64,000 bases of DNA from Cucumis sativus. Taxonomy: Eukaryota > Streptophyta > Magnoliopsida > Cucurbitales > Cucurbitaceae. Numbering within the stretch: the first letter of the stretch is position 1; each line of letters opens with the position of its first letter. The stretch covers positions 186,001 through 250,000 of the forward strand of contig NC_026656.2 of assembly GCF_000004075.3 (NCBI RefSeq), written 5' to 3'. Below, in pieces: positions 23,281 to 48,205 of this stretch. Both the position numbers and the translations under genes were made by a program. The notes under the pieces were generated by a model. That model was not told where the DNA came from, did no database searches, and saw only the letters and a list, made by a program, of their open reading frames with translations.

Positions 23281-25267
23281 TTATTTCTAATGGTTTTGAA
23301 TAGTAAAGTTTATTCAAGTTATGTTTTCTTTTTTTTAATTCAATCTATAAAACTTATCGATCAACTCCAAACACCACCTTCGTGATCATTGTCAACTACC
23401 AACTCTAATGCAAAGCTTTAAAATTTAAATCTTTAAAAGCATTTTTCTAAAGTCATTATAAATACGTTTTTGGTTTAGTCACAATAACATTTTTTAAACA
23501 ATTTTTCTTTTCATTCTTCCATTATATTTTATTTTGATTTTTTTAATAAATTATTATTATTAGATCGTATTTTTTAAATGATGTATCTCTCATTTTGTTT
23601 AAAATTAACTTTTAATTTATTTTAGGAGATTTGGTTTATTTTGTTTTATTTTTGTATATGTCAAACTGGATGACCTATCCATTACAATTGAATATAAATC
23701 AAATACCAATGTGTTGCCAAAATGTTTAGTGAACATTGTAAATATACATCACATATACTATGATTTATTTTTAGTTTAATAACATTTTACATTTTTTTTT
23801 GTCATCAATCGATTTAATAAAAATACCTAGGATCTATTTAGATTGACTTAAGATTTTTTTTTTTAATTCATTATTATTTAAACTATTTTGATGAAAGTGG
23901 TTTAAAATACATTACATACCTAATATTGCATTTAAAAAACATGTACGTTTGTAATTCCAACGAGGTGTTTGGGGAAAGAAAAGAAAAATGGGAGAAATGA
24001 ATAAGAAAATGGGGGATTATGAAAAGGAAAATAATTATTTATAATCGTTGATTGGAAGAACGATTAAGTAGAGAATTATGAGAGCTTATTTATAATCATT
24101 GTTTGGGTAATGAATAAGCAAGATGATTATGAAATATTATTTATAATATTTGTTTGGGGATGGATTATGATACAATTTTTTTTATTTATTTGTGAAAGAA
24201 AACTGTACGAAAAAAACTAGATTTTTTTTACATGAGTATGAAATTTTTGTTCTTTTTGTGAACCCAATACAAAATGGAAAATGCGATAAGTATTTACGTA
24301 AACTTTTGTTTGTTGTTTGTACCCTAAACCTTTATAACAAAAAAGTGTATTCAAATTCATTTTTTAGCTAACTTCCAAATATATCCAGAATTTGTATTTT
24401 TTTTATTTTTGTATTGTTTTTTTACTTGTAATGTATATCCAATACACTTACAGAAGTTAAGTTTTATTTTTTAATAATTTACATAGTAGATTTTTCTTAT
24501 TTTTTTACATTAAATCAAATATACAAAACAAATTGTACTAATTTATTTGCTTTGCATAAAATATGTTTTTGAAATTTGTACTCCAAATCCAATTCAGAAA
24601 CCAATTGTATTATTTATTTATTTTATTGGTCTTTAATTCGTATTTGATAAGTAAATTCAATATATTAAAAATATGTTTTTTTGTTGCATTTTCAAATGTT
24701 TCGAGAAGAAATAAGTGAGAAAATTATAACAAAAAAAAGGTTTATTATTATTATAATTCGTACTCTTGTATTTTCTTTTAAAAAGTTGTATAGTAAATCC
24801 AATCCTGCAAAATGTTATTTTTTCCAATTTTTACGGTTGCCTCTCTTTGCAAATTTTTGCCCGTTCTAATGTTATTCCTTTTCATTTTAAAACTTTGAAA
24901 TCATGGCAACATTTAATTCAGGATTCATTTTCATTTCTACATTTAAAAAACATAAAATACAAAAAAAGAAAAAGAAAAAAAAAAGATCTCATTAGAAAAT
25001 TCATTTGAAATTCACATAATCGTGGAAACAAAAAACTGACTAAAATATTGAAAAATGAGTAGAATCTCGATCTGGATGGATCTAGAGATGGGACGAGAAA
25101 AACTATTTGAAAGAGTTTTAAAAATGGTGTTTGTGCTATTTCTGGCCATTTACCAACTTTTTGCTTTTTGAGTATTTTATACCATTTTCCGACGGTGCAC
25201 AAGGGAAGGGGCAGAAAGAAAAAAATCGCCGTAGGTGAACATTGTTTGAAGATTCAGGCAGGTAGAA

Positions 25268-33335
<8,068 letters not shown>

Positions 33336-33582
33336 ACTTTCTTGTCTCCAAAAATTTTCTTTTGTTTTGTTATTGTTTTCTTGGGCCAACCATGAAGAAC
33401 AGAACTCGAATGATATGCACATGATAGGGATATGGTTGTTACTTATTGTAAATCGTTAAAATTGAAGAGGTTTTGCTTGGAAACACTTCTGAATCTGTTC
33501 TATAGTACTCCAAGATGGCGGAATTGGATTCTGTTAGTTTGATCCAGGTTTTCTTAATGACACCTGATTCACAATTTGGAGT

Positions 33583-33990
33583 TAGGGGTGTAAATGGGTT
33601 GGGAGACATTCTCAAACCAATCCATATTTTTGGGTTGGTTGGGTTGTCCACCCGAATTAAGTTTTCAATCCAATCCATAAAATATGGTTTGGGTTGGGTT
33701 GTCGGGTTTGTAGTATTATTATTTTTTTCGTTTCTAAATTTTAATGTTTGTAAATCGAAATCATCAAGAATCAAGTTAAAAAAAAACTCTTGAACTCATA
33801 CCATTGTTTAAATTTTATTAAATAAGAAAAATTATATATTATATTATATTAATTTGTGTTGACCAGAATTTTTCAACCATTCAACTTGAGACTCGACCGA
33901 ACTAAAAAAAGTTAAAATTTTCAACAAATTCACATTTTAAACTAACCCAACCAAATTCATATAATATGAGTTGGATAGTCTGGATTGTTG
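33583..33990. repeat. GGGTTGGGTTG-type dispersed repeat
   Basis: It starts TAGGGGTGTAAATGGGTTGG, a very common beginning of plant hAT-like non-autonomous elements. It contains several GGTTGGGTTG words and the inverse CCAATCC/AACCCAACC words. The expected inverse end (ATTTACACCCCT) is not seen, so it is probably truncated. Confidence 0.45.
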
Positions 33991-34589
33991 AGTTATTTGA
34001 ATTATTCTTAGACCTAATATGTTTTCTGATTTCTTTAAGATATATTTTATTCATATTATTTTATTTACATTTAATTCAATGAAACATTATACCATTCACT
34101 TTATCAAATCTATATACGAAGGTTATTTAGTAATCTTGTGGTGATCGAGATGAAGATTGAGATTTGAAGGACAGAGTCGACGAGGAAGACGAAAAAACCA
34201 CGATGAAGAGGAAAACAAAAACCAATGGAGAAAACACATGTTTGACGAAATCCACGGTGAAAATCTAGATCTGCGTGAAGAGAAAGAGGAAAACCTAGAT
34301 CTGACAAAGAGGAATATGTCGTGTAGAGGAAGATGATGAGAGGCGAGGAGGAAGACGACTGAGGAAGAGGAAAACGATGATTGTTTGGGGAAGACGATAG
34401 AGATAAGAGGAAGAAAAAGGAAATCACATAGAGAGTGGTTATTTGAGAAAGAAGATAGAAATAAGAGAAAGGAAAATGAAATCATGTCAAAAAAATGGAA
34501 AAGGAAAAGGAAATAGAAAAATAATGGAGAAAAAAGAAGAAAATTGAAAAAAAATTGAGAAAAAAAAGAGAAGAATTTTCAAAAATAGC

Positions 34590-34740
34590 AAATTTTACAA
34601 AATACTTACAATTTATAACAAATTCTATCGCTTATCGTCACTCATATGAATGTGATAGAAAACTATTAATGATATAATCTAAAAATTTACCATTGCCGAT
34701 AAATATTTTAATTTATTTACTATTTTTAAAAATGTCTCAA
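34590..34740 (-). repeat. dispersed AT-rich element, copy in reverse orientation
   Basis: AAAAATAGCAAATTTTACAA, then GTGATAGAAAACTATTAATG, then TTTACTATTTTTAAAAATGT. The same order is seen at about 51290-51495 and 56195-56400. Confidence 0.5.
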
Positions 34741-35273
34741 AACACAAGAGAAAATAGAAAAATAAAAAGAAAAGAAAACCAAAAACAAAAATTGAAAAGA
34801 AGAAAAATGAAACTAGCAGAAATAATAATTAAGTAAAAAAAGAAAAGAAAACCAATAAAAATAATTTAGAGAATTTTTTTCTTTTAATAATTCCTTATAA
34901 AGTAGGGAAATATTTCTATTCTTTTTAGAATGATAATTCCGTTTCTTAAAACGAAATGAAAACAAAAACATAAAGTCAAAAATGAAAATATTACTAAATG
35001 GACCCATAAGTTTTATAGTTGGGTGAAAGTTCAAAACTACTCATTTGATTAATGTTTAGGTTGGCAAAACACAAAGAAGATAATTTGTGAAATATTGAAC
35101 CAACCTATAGGGTACAGATTGAAATTAAAAGGACCAAATTGTAGTTAAAGTTAAAAAAGAAAGGAACTGCAGAAAATATATTAGTGAGATGCATGCATTA
35201 TGGTCAACTTTTTAGGTTGGGAGAATACAGCCATGGCAGTTGAACAAAAGAGAAGAGAGAGTGTGCACATAGG

Positions 35274-36644
35274 TCAGGTGTCCGTTAAAGACAGTTTGCC
35301 GAGGAAGTTTGCGTTGAGACTTCCCAAGTAAAGATGATCCTGGAACTCCACAGCGCTTGTGAGGAAGGAGATAACCTTGCCAGTAGGATCGTCCAGTTTC
35401 CTAAGTATCCTCCCATCCTCTCCCACTTTAATCACCGTTGCTCTCCGTCGTACGCCATTTACAAGCAGGTCACACAAATTGGGAAAAGTGGCCAGAATGT
35501 GCCTCGCCATCTTAGACCTCGCAACGAACTCCCACCCATCACGAATCGGGTGGAGTAGAGCTATCCAAAAGGAGCCGTCTGGAGCTAGGTTTATGTTGTC
35601 AGGAGCTCCCGGAAGATGGTCTATCAATATTTCGGTTTCCCCTTGTTTCTGTCCCTCCACCCAATACTTGATACATCTATATCTAGAGTTAAGAGAAAGA
35701 AAAATTAATTATTAATGATGGATATGAAAGGTTCCAAGTTGCATGTAAGTAAGAGTTGCAAAGTAATTTAAATTACTTGAAAGATTCACAGACGACCACA
35801 TAATTCTGGTCTGCAGAGAGAGCAACGCCATTAGCGAAATGGAGATTGTCGAGAAGGGTTGATATTTGGTGTGAGGAAGGATCGTACTTAAGGAGGCGGC
35901 CGTGAGGCTTAGCTTCCAGAAAGTCCAAATACCAATTATGAAGTCCAAATTTAGAGCTTGCATCGCTCAAGTAAATGTTGCCATCCGCTGCCTCCACCAC
36001 ATCGTCTGGAAAACTGCTTCTCCAAACCCATTCATTTCAAACAATTAATCATTAAGCTTAAAGCCAGAAACAAAGCCATTACTGTTTAATTTGTTTATTA
36101 CCTTATCATCCTGGTTTGGTTCACGTGAGAAGAAAGAAGGACAGAACATCCATCTTCATTCACTTTAAGGATGCCCTGTGGCAGAAGCAAGTTATATTAT
36201 ATATTATTATACTAAATTAAAAGGGCAGTAGAAGTAGAAGCATATAGTTTATTTAACCTTTTGAGTATCACAAACGAGGATTCCCCATTGGTGGTTGGAT
36301 GGGGAAGGAGCAAACCCAAGGAGAGTTTGGGAGTGGGCGTTCTTCCAATTCTCCCAAGATCCGTTGGGATGTAATCTGTGTATCCACCCAGTCCTGGAAC
36401 CCACATACACAATACCTGCTGATTCATCCACACAAACATCTTCTGCATCCTTCACAAGACCCTCTCCCAATTTACTTAATTTCTGCAACTCCTTGTTCAA
36501 GGGTGTTAAGGAGGAAAAAGGCAATTCAATAACTGAGTCGAAATCTGTAGATATGGGACAAAATAACATTATTTGCATCCACACAGCTACCACCAAGCTT
36601 CCCAACCACCCTACCACCCATTGCCGCCGCAACTTCAATGCCAT
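35274..36644 (-). CDS. strictosidine synthase-like protein (SSL4-7/YLS2 group)
   Basis: Four exons: 36644-36258, 36175-36102, 36013-35777, 35682-35274. All are in phase, giving 368 aa. An N-terminal hydrophobic anchor or signal lies at residues 8-29. The rest is a six-bladed beta-propeller of the strictosidine synthase/adipocyte plasma-membrane-associated protein type: EDVCVDESAGIVYVGSRTGW, FPDDVVEAADGNIYLSDASS, PHGRLLKYDP, NGVALSADQNYVVVCES, LPGAPDNINLAPDGSFWIAL. Plant SSL proteins outside alkaloid-making families usually lack the catalytic glutamate of true strictosidine synthase and act in unknown, often defence-linked or endomembrane roles. Alkaloid synthesis should not be inferred. The ATG at 36644 was preferred; the frame extends five codons upstream only to a GTG. 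Confidence 0.9.
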
Positions 36645-37748
36645 CACCACCACATCCACTCATATATATTCTACCCCCCTCTTCCTCTACTTATACATCT
36701 CGCATCTTACCCACTTCAATCCAAAGCTAAAATTAAACGTCCTTTTCTTTTATCTGTCCTATTTCACTTCAAATTTAATACAACCTCTCAAGCTTATGGC
36801 CATAACAAGATATGAAAGGATATTTTGCTATTTCTTATATTTGTAAATTTGTTTGCTTTATTTTGTTATATTTGAAAATACTGTAGTATTCCTAATTTTT
36901 TAAATATCAAATATGTCAATCATCAAAACTGAAATTTAAAAAGTTAAGTTAATATTTTTATAAATTTAGAATTCTATCAAATTTATAGAGAGAAGGGTAA
37001 TATATAATGTTTTTTTTTTTTTTGTATAAAAACAGAACAACGAAATAGATTTTGTTTGGTTTGTTTGTTTCTATGTTTTTACAAACAAAAAAATTCAAGT
37101 TAAACAATTAAAAAGTATTTTGTATATATACTCTTAAAAACGTTTTTTAAAAAACAATCCTTGGAATAGTACATTTTTAAACATAACAAATTGCTGTTTT
37201 TCTTCGTTTTTAAATATTGTTTAAAAGAACACAATCAAACACAAATTTTAAAATTTAAATTATAAATTCAAATTTTAAAATTAAAATCACATTATTTTGT
37301 TTTCAACTCAATTTTTGGATTATGGGACAGAAGAGAGGACTTTTTTTTTATAAAAATTAAGATTAATTAAAGAAAATAAAGAATAACGACAAATGAGAGT
37401 AGCATTGAGTAATAATGGAGTGTATAATAACATTTTTAATAAATATATACCTATGTTGATAGACTTAAATGGGAATTAAATTTAGGTGTTGTCACATTTA
37501 TAAATTTTCTTATATTATACTATATTTATTAGTATTTCGGACCCATGACAAGTAATAAATACTGAAAAGAAGAAAACTCAATCATTAGTGTGAGAGAGAA
37601 TAGAAAGGGTGATGGGGGGCAGATGTTGTGCTTTGAAGGCCGAAATGGGAAGTGGAACCAATTTAAATAGAATGGCAGGCCCTTTTGGAAAAGCAAAAGC
37701 CCAGTGTGGGTGGTGGTTGCCTTTCTCATAGGTAAACTACACCCAACT

Positions 37749-37793
37749 CTACTTCTACTTCTACTTCTACTTCTACTTCTACTTCTACTTCTA
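37749..37793. repeat. hexanucleotide microsatellite (TACTTC)n
   Basis: Seven to eight uninterrupted TACTTC units. Read on the minus strand they give a false Arg-Ser repeat peptide. Confidence 0.9.
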
Positions 37794-38273
37794 TGTTTCA
37801 TGAAAAATATATGTTAATAAAAACTCAATCATTGAAAGGGCTTACTTGGCTCATTTTAGCACAGGCCACAAGCGCAATATTGCCCAAGTGTGCTTGGATT
37901 GCTTTTGAACTAACTATTGATTCCATTGTTTGTGTTAAAAATATGTTATAAAATCTCATTTGTTGCTTTGGACGTGAGTCAGTTTAAGTCAACTTAGTTA
38001 GTAAGGGTTAGAGAGTTGATACTTGTTGGCTTCACACCTCTTTCTTGAGCCAGAGAAAGCGTTGGGGAGGAGTGTGACAAAACAAAAAGTTTATTGTTGT
38101 TAAAACTTGTAGGAATTTGGACGTTTGAACATAAACTTGAACTCTTGGAACTTTAGATGCCTGGTAGTTTGGATGTCTGTAATGTGGTCGTCTAGATTAC
38201 ATTGCCTAGTGCTCGTCGCGTTGAAGATGAACATCTAGACATTATCACATGAATTTTGTCACCATAAGTTAAA

Positions 38274-40260
38274 TTGTCACACCCTGATCTGCAAAACAAC
38301 CAGAACGCAGGTGGTAGTGCTGATATGACTCGATTTAGCTTTAAAACATTAAAATTGGTCTTATCATTTAGCTCACAATCAGCTCCTTTTAAACTATCAA
38401 GCGAAAAAACATAACGCATCGGAAGTCAACTTAAACTTTTATTCAACAACCAACGTTTTGACGCGATTAAACGCTAAGACACTCATCTTAAATCCTTTAC
38501 CTTGTTTAAATATCAAATATTTAAATAACATGTTTTAAGCGTTAACACAGACAACATGACTAAAACGTAACCTTTATTAACAACCGGTGTTTCATACATA
38601 GTATACAATTACAACACCTTGACCAAAATAAATAACATTAATCAAAACTAAACGCCTTGTAGTTTTCTCAACTGGGTGCAAGTCATTCAACCTTCTTCTA
38701 TACTTGGCCTAAAAAGTTTGATTTTGGAAGATGAAATTTATAAAACTTAAGCCTAAAAGACTTAGTGAGGTTCTATGAAAACCTTTTCACAATACTCTTT
38801 GATAAATCATTTTCGCCAAATCATAGATTCCACCATAAATTAGTTTATCAATAAACACATTATTTCGCAAAACATATCAAAACGCATATAATCATTTTTA
38901 CAATAGAATCAAATCATTTTAAAATCACATCAATATACATTTCGCATAAACACTCATTAGTCACAATCATTTCTTTCGCCAAGATCCCGAATCGTTCTCT
39001 ACACTTGGTCTCATTAACTCGTGTTTAGACTACTGTATCAACAATATCAGAGAACATACAGATTCATCATCGTTGCTCAGACTGCTTAACACAATACATT
39101 TCTTTTCTACTCTTTACTCCACCATGCATACCTTTTTTACATGGTTGTCTTTAACCTTATGTGCACATAACAATTAGCCCATTCAAAAGAAGTAACTAAT
39201 GGTTTGAAAACCATTTTATAATCAATATCATAGCCATCGAATCAAGCCTTAAACATTATGAAACATGTTTGAAATCATATACATACTTTTAAGATAAAGA
39301 TCACTCACTATACTTAGCCTTACAATCGGAAATTTCTTCTTTCTCGCGTAGCCTTCTCGCGAAAACAAAATGACAACACATCAACACTTCAATTTAAGAA
39401 AATGAAGCAAATTCAGAAAATCTCCCTTAGTGACCCAAATACTTTATTTGTACTACTATTTAACCTTGATTAGTCATCCTCAAATCCTTGTCCAATTTTC
39501 ACCCCCTACTTAAACTTCGCACATGTAAAATTAATATTTATCTTAGTCATACTCAAATCCTTAATCTTACATGTTAACTGCTGCCAAATCATATTTGACA
39601 TTTTTTCGTCAAACCTTTCTTCTCGTCTAATTTCATTCCGCGAATAGCTTTAACCACTTAACATAACTTTCAAAGGTCTTAACACAATAACTCACTTCTT
39701 TTCTCAAAACTTCCTCCCAAACTAACGTCTTAATCACAAAACTTATACTTAACCATATAAGATTCTATCATTTAATCCTTTCTGCTGATTGATTCAAATG
39801 CCAACTTCTTATCACGAAATATTATTTCAAAACGCCTCCTCTTATCCAAAAAGCAAATTTCAAAACATTTAGCCAATTTTACTTCTTATACTCAAATTAG
39901 ATGCGGGTCTCACATAAATGCTTAAGGTATGCAGTCAAAATTTGCAAAACATAAACTTGTTAAGAAAAAGGCTAAGTCACATACCACACTCTCTTTAAGG
40001 CATTTCACGGTTTTGTTTGAAATGCAAACAATTATGATAATGTCGCAACCCAAGATAAAATAACCGAAACTCAATTGAAGTTGCACAATAATCGATTGAA
40101 ATACCAAACACTCTTTTGATTTTGCTTAAGAACAAAAGAGAGAAAAAAGATGGAGAGAACTGGTGAGATATGGTTTTCTGAGTTGTGTCAAATAAGCAGC
40201 AGGGTGCCCATATATAGAAGTTAAGTTTTGTATCGTTTCAGCAGTCACAAACATCTCAAT
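38274..40260 (-). mobile_element. probable large gypsy-type LTR (minus orientation)
   Basis: Read on the minus strand the segment ends CAGGGTGTGACA at 38274, a very common 3' end of plant gypsy LTRs. Near the other side it has a promoter-like CTATATATGGGC (about 40210) followed by a C/T-rich leader. The sense of a roughly 2-kb LTR is plausible, but the outer border, target duplication and internal region were not found. Confidence 0.45.
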
Positions 40261-40567
40261 GGATAATTAACGAAACATTTTAATCTAGGAAGTCAATTTT
40301 AAATAAGGAAATGTTTTACTAATTAAAAGCAAAATTGAATTGTGTTAACAAAAGTAAGACAGTTGAATATTTAAAATAGAAAATAATTATTGAATAAAAA
40401 TATAATATTATTGTTTTATTCATCACCTTGCGACGCCCAAACAAAGCGTATGTGGAGATACTGATAAATATATATTTCTCTATCACCTCGCTCCCTTACA
40501 AAACATGGGTACGGTGAAACAAAATTTTCATCAACCATCGTCTAAAATAAGTATACAAAAGTTGTAA

Positions 40568-40640
40568 TCAAGTTGGTAGTGTATGTGTATAGTGTATGGT
40601 GTATGATGGTGTATGATGGTGTATGTGTATGTATATGAGG
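40568..40640. repeat. GTGTATGATG minisatellite
   Basis: GTGTATGATG-like units repeat about six times with small changes (GTGTATGGT, GTATGATGGT, GTATGTGTAT). Confidence 0.75.
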
Positions 40641-40651
40641 TACGTAGTGCT

Positions 40652-40657
40652 CACGTG
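40652..40657 (+). promoter_or_regulatory. G-box-like element upstream of the G-gamma gene
   Basis: CACGTG followed by GG, about 620 bp before the start codon. This is the core bound by plant bZIP and bHLH factors. A single six-base match is weak evidence of function. Confidence 0.3.
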
Positions 40658-40811
40658 GGGTCTGAGATGGTTGCTTCCATCGTGCTTTTCGCTTATTTCT
40701 TTGGTCTGAAATGGCAGTGGGTGGAGTGGTGAGTCACCAGAGGCAGTGGCAGAGACCCAGAGAAGGCAAAGACAAAAATCACTGAAAGATCCACACACGC
40801 ATCCACATGGG

Positions 40812-40842
<31 letters not shown>
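40812..40842. repeat. (TTTC)n microsatellite
   Basis: Seven to eight TTTC units in the 5' flank of the G-gamma gene. Confidence 0.9.
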
Positions 40843-41271
40843 ACTCCTTCAAAAATTCTCCCTTTCTCCTCTTCTCCCCCTCAAGGCTCAATTCTATCTA
40901 TCTATCTACTCAAAACTCAGATGCCTTAAATTTTGCTAAATGGGGTTCGTACAAAACTAACAGACACTCCCATATGGCCATTTCAGACTTACAGTCACTC
41001 ACAGCAGCAGCCTTTTTTCACCTCCTTTTCTTTTACCATTACCATTACCATTAACGCCTCTTTATTTGATATTTTCACTATCTTTTCTTAATTTGCTTCG
41101 TACACTCCTCCATCATTTTCCGCTTCCTCACTATTTTCTGCACTGCAACTCAGCCCAGAAGTGACAACACACACTATTCTCTTTCCCTTACGTTTACTTG
41201 ATTTGTGCCCTGCCAACTCCTTGCTTTCCCATTTCCGTAATTCTCTCTCTCTTTCTTGCTTAATCATCCCA

Positions 41272-43193
41272 ATGGCTGCTACTCCCACTCGCCCACCTTC
41301 TTCTTCTTCTTCTTCTTCTTCAATCCCACCCCCTTACCCCAAATCTCCTCCTCAGTACCCAGATTTGTATGGAAAGCGCCGACAAGCCGCCAAGCTTCAG
41401 ATGCTCGACAGGGAGATTGGTTTTCTCGAGGTTTATTTCATTTTTTTTTTCTTAACTTCCTATGCATGCCATTGCCAATCCCTTTTCTTTCGTGACCCTG
41501 AAGAAACTGCTTCTCCTTCACAAACCCCACACCCAACTCTTGTATTCCACTCCCATTTTTACCCACCATTACACCATTTCATCTAATTACCACCTAAGGG
41601 TAGCTCTTGTTGTATACTGTTTTGAGTATTTCATACCTTTTGGGGGGTGGTGGTGGGGGAGGGTACCCACTGGGGCATCCTCACCTCTTAATATGTTTCA
41701 AACCAAAAGGAGTGTTGTTTGTTTATTTGCTTGCACTCTTGTCCCAAAATCAGTTGTCACTCAATTAATTTTGTCTCTCTTGTTCTTTTCTTTTAAAAGG
41801 CCTAATGTAGATGTTTAATTACATTAACTTTGTTCCTTTACATGGCCTTTACCATTTGAACTCTTGTTTATGTGCATTGAATACCCTACCATCATCTTTC
41901 GGTACAAAGTTTATGGAAACTGAACACACTACCTATGGACTACAAGAGAAATCCCATTCCCACATTGATGTTCAACCTAATCATTTGGGTTTTTGATTCC
42001 TTGCATTGCCTTCTCCTAAAATTAACAAGTTTTTTCTTCATATTGTCTCTGGAGCAGGAAGAATTGAAGTCTACCGAAGGTCTTCAACCGGCATCTAAAT
42101 GCTGCAAAGAGTATGAATACCAGTCTATTTTCTAAATACTTTCAACTTCTACTGCAGAATGAGTTTTATTTTATTGCCCATCCAGTTAGGTACCGTTTAA
42201 TTGATTTGTGTTTTTCTTACACTCTGCAGGGTAGCTGACTATGTGATCGCCAACTCAGATCCCATGATACCAACGTAAGGCCTCTCATCATTTTAATTTT
42301 CTCAAATTCTTTCTAGTTTATTACTCACGCTGAATGTTTCTTCTTTTAATCAGATATAAGAAACATCGCCGCAGATGTCAATTTTGGAAGTGGCTATGGT
42401 ATGACTCGTGTTATCATTTATTCCTTTATATGGAGTAGAAATAATTAGTGAATTGACCTAAGTTTCTCTCGCCTTTGCTATTTGGCTACTCTAGTTTCCC
42501 TGTTGTAATCTGAAGTAATAATGCATTGCCTAAAATTTGGCTTATAGCGATCATCAACGTCCAATTAGAGGATAGGTGTCATTTACTATGAAGATACTAA
42601 CAGAATCGAATACTGGACCCTTAACTGTGTAAAATAATAGCCTGGACTTCCCTAGCTACCTTTGCTAATTGAAGCAGAAATGTCTCCCATGTAGTATGTA
42701 GACTCAGCATTTTGCATATACTGGCCAGTGCATTTGACACAGGTTAGTTTTCTCACTTTGATGCAGTGGATTCCCCTGTTGTAAGTTATCCTGGATTTGC
42801 TGTTGCTGTTATGCTGGATGCTCGATCCATCTCGAAATCCCACCCTGCTGCAACTGTAATAACCCATGTAAATGCCTATCGTGTAGCAGCTGTAAATTAC
42901 CGAAGTGGCTGTGTTGTGGGGAGTGTTGTGGGCAGTGTGGGCATTGTTGCACTTGTCCAACACTACCCCAATGCTCATGCCCTTGTCCAACCATCACATG
43001 CAGCCAATGTTGTAGCCATTTTTCATTACCTTCCTGCTCCTGCCCAGAGTGGCCATGCTGTGAATGCAAATGCAAATGCAAATGCACGTTAGGAAAATGT
43101 CTAAAAGTACAACATTGTTGCTGTTTTGGTAGCAGAAGCTGTTGTGGGTGTAGTGGAAACTGCTGCTGTAATCCATGCCAGTTGTGTTGCTAG
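41272..43193 (+). CDS. AGG3: class C heterotrimeric G-protein gamma subunit (AGG3/GS3 type), Cys-rich
   Basis: Five exons: 41272-41430, 42058-42110, 42230-42274, 42354-42398, 42767-43193. All are in phase, giving 242 aa. Residues about 34-86 form the G-gamma coiled-coil domain (GKRRQAAKLQMLDREIGFLE, EELKSTEGLQPASKCCKE, NSDPMIPT), which binds G-beta. WKWLC marks the join to the tail. The last exon encodes a tail with about 49 cysteines in 142 residues, in CC, CCC and CKCKCKC patterns, as in Arabidopsis AGG3 and rice GS3/DEP1, which control organ and seed size. A Ser run (TTC repeat) and a Pro-rich stretch form the N-terminus. The family usually starts MAA; the frame remains open upstream to an ATG at 41161. 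No CaaX box is seen. The gene converges with RBX1. Confidence 0.93.
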
Positions 43194-46615
<3,422 letters not shown>

Positions 46616-48205
46616 AAATAACTGGCAATAAAAGAAGCTTCTTCCTCCTCCGTCGGCTGCACACGGCGCGGGCGGACTCAATTCCTAATATTTTTTATTT
46701 TCCAAAAAATGTGTTATTTGCCCATTGAACTTTTATAATCTATTTTAACCCATCGATATTACAACATGATGTCGACACCCAGTAGAAAAAGGTCAATTTT
46801 CTTTTAAGAAAGGAAAAGGATAATGTTGACTTCACACCCAATATTGTGTAACATGGTATAAAATTAACGTAAAAAAAAAAGACTAAAATAATTAACACAT
46901 ATAAAAGTGGAGAGATCACATTTATTGGAAAAGCATACATCAAATTCTACCTGGCTCAAAGAAAAACGAATACAAAAGAATTAGAAAATAAAAGATATCA
47001 AATAACACCAAACATATACCATATTAAAACTAAAACGAAAATGAAAATTAAATTAAATAACTACACACAATAGAGTGAATTGTGAAGAATCCACGTTTCA
47101 ATATGAAAAACCAATCAATATATCAATCGATATAAATGAAAGAAAATTATAAAATTGATAGAAAATGAATAATTCAATCTAATTTGTGAAGAGCGTTCCG
47201 TTCTTATGATCAAATCTTTCTTTTAGCCTTTAATATATATCAAGAAAAAGATAATCAACAATAAATCTATTAAATATTAAATATAATGTATAAGACAACC
47301 AAATTATTGGCTATCAAAGTGTCTTGAATTTCAAGAGAAAGAAGAAGAGATAATATAAAACTTTGAACATATACAATATAGATGGAACAAAATAAACTAA
47401 AAGAATGTGACATAAACGTTCTTGAAAGAAAGACAACAGAGAAGAAAGAGGATTGTGACTAACAATGCATCTGAAACAATATTGCTTGAACATTGTCCAT
47501 ATTTCTTAAATTTCCTTTAAAAAATACAACAAAAAAAAGGGTCCATTTATTGAATTGATGAACTTAATATAGGATCCGTATGACATTTAGGCCCAATCAT
47601 TTTTGAAGTATTTCACCCCATTAAGCCATTCGTGACCAAAATTGAATATCAGTGCAGAAATATTCATTATACATTTGGTAATCTGACCTATTTAATTAAG
47701 CTCTGATTTGTATCTATTTTATATGATTTAAGTTAAAATATTATATATATAAAGCTGACTGGAAGGGAGGAGGGGAGGAGTGGAGGAGTGGAAGTCATCC
47801 TCATGTTTCCATTAAGAAATAGATAGCCGCTTTGCTTTACATGCGCTACCCTCTTTCTTTCTTCAGTGTTTTCATTTTTTATTCCAATCCAAGTCAAAAG
47901 TCAAAACGGCTGAGCTGTCTTTTGGCGATGTGGATGCATTAGAATTTAGAATGATTAAGGGAAAAAAATAATGAAGTTATTATAAGGCAACCACCACACA
48001 ACACAACACTAAAATTAATCAATGCAATAGATCCGTGTGTTGAGGAGGAAATTGAAGCAACTGATTCCTCCATGGCATCGCAATTAAATTATAATTACGA
48101 TCCCCCTTTTGAACAAGAACAAAAAACCAACCAAATCCTCTGTAATTGTATATCTACAGTTAGGGTTTATGATTTTCATTTTAACCAACCCCTGCACCTT
48201 ATGAT
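46616..48205. other. intergenic region upstream of RBX1 and downstream of the kinase gene
   Basis: AT-rich, no recognisable exon. A purine-rich GGAGGAGTGGAGGAGTGG-like stretch lies at 47765-47795. 47990-48205 is 3' flank of the kinase gene. Confidence 0.5.

Larger units (their letters stand above)
21368..25267. other. intergenic region between divergent TBL and RECQL3 genes
   Basis: 21368-21720 is probably 5' untranslated sequence of the TBL gene. 22110-22210 is purine-rich. Repeats at 22490-22700 and 22880-23280 are listed separately. 23290-25200 is very AT-rich with no recognisable exon. A G-rich patch before 25268 belongs to the RECQL3 5' flank. Confidence 0.5.
33336..35273. other. intergenic region between convergent RECQL3 and SSL genes
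   Basis: There is no recognisable exon. 33583-33990 and 34590-34740 hold dispersed repeats (listed). 34120-34580 is strongly purine-rich (GAAGA/GAGGA words) on the plus strand. Confidence 0.5.
36645..41271. other. intergenic region between divergent SSL and AGG3-type genes
   Basis: 36850-37540 is AT-rich without exons. 38264-40260 looks like a minus-strand LTR (listed). 40400-41271 is the 5' flank of the G-gamma gene, with a TTTC microsatellite and a G-box. No recognisable protein-coding exon was seen. Confidence 0.5.

Noticed and set aside
36645-36659. Five extra N-terminal codons for the SSL gene
   Set aside because: They begin with GTG; the ATG at 36644 is used.
36295-36846. Open frames on the plus strand across the SSL first exon
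   Set aside because: They are antisense to a well-supported exon and show no family motif; shadow frames.
37529-37801. Arg-Ser repeat peptide on the minus strand
   Set aside because: It is only the translation of the TACTTC microsatellite.
42766-43092. Val/Ala/His-rich frame over the G-gamma last exon, and the His/Gln-rich frames opposite
   Set aside because: They are other-frame readings of the Cys-rich tail; the phase from exon 4 selects the cysteine frame.
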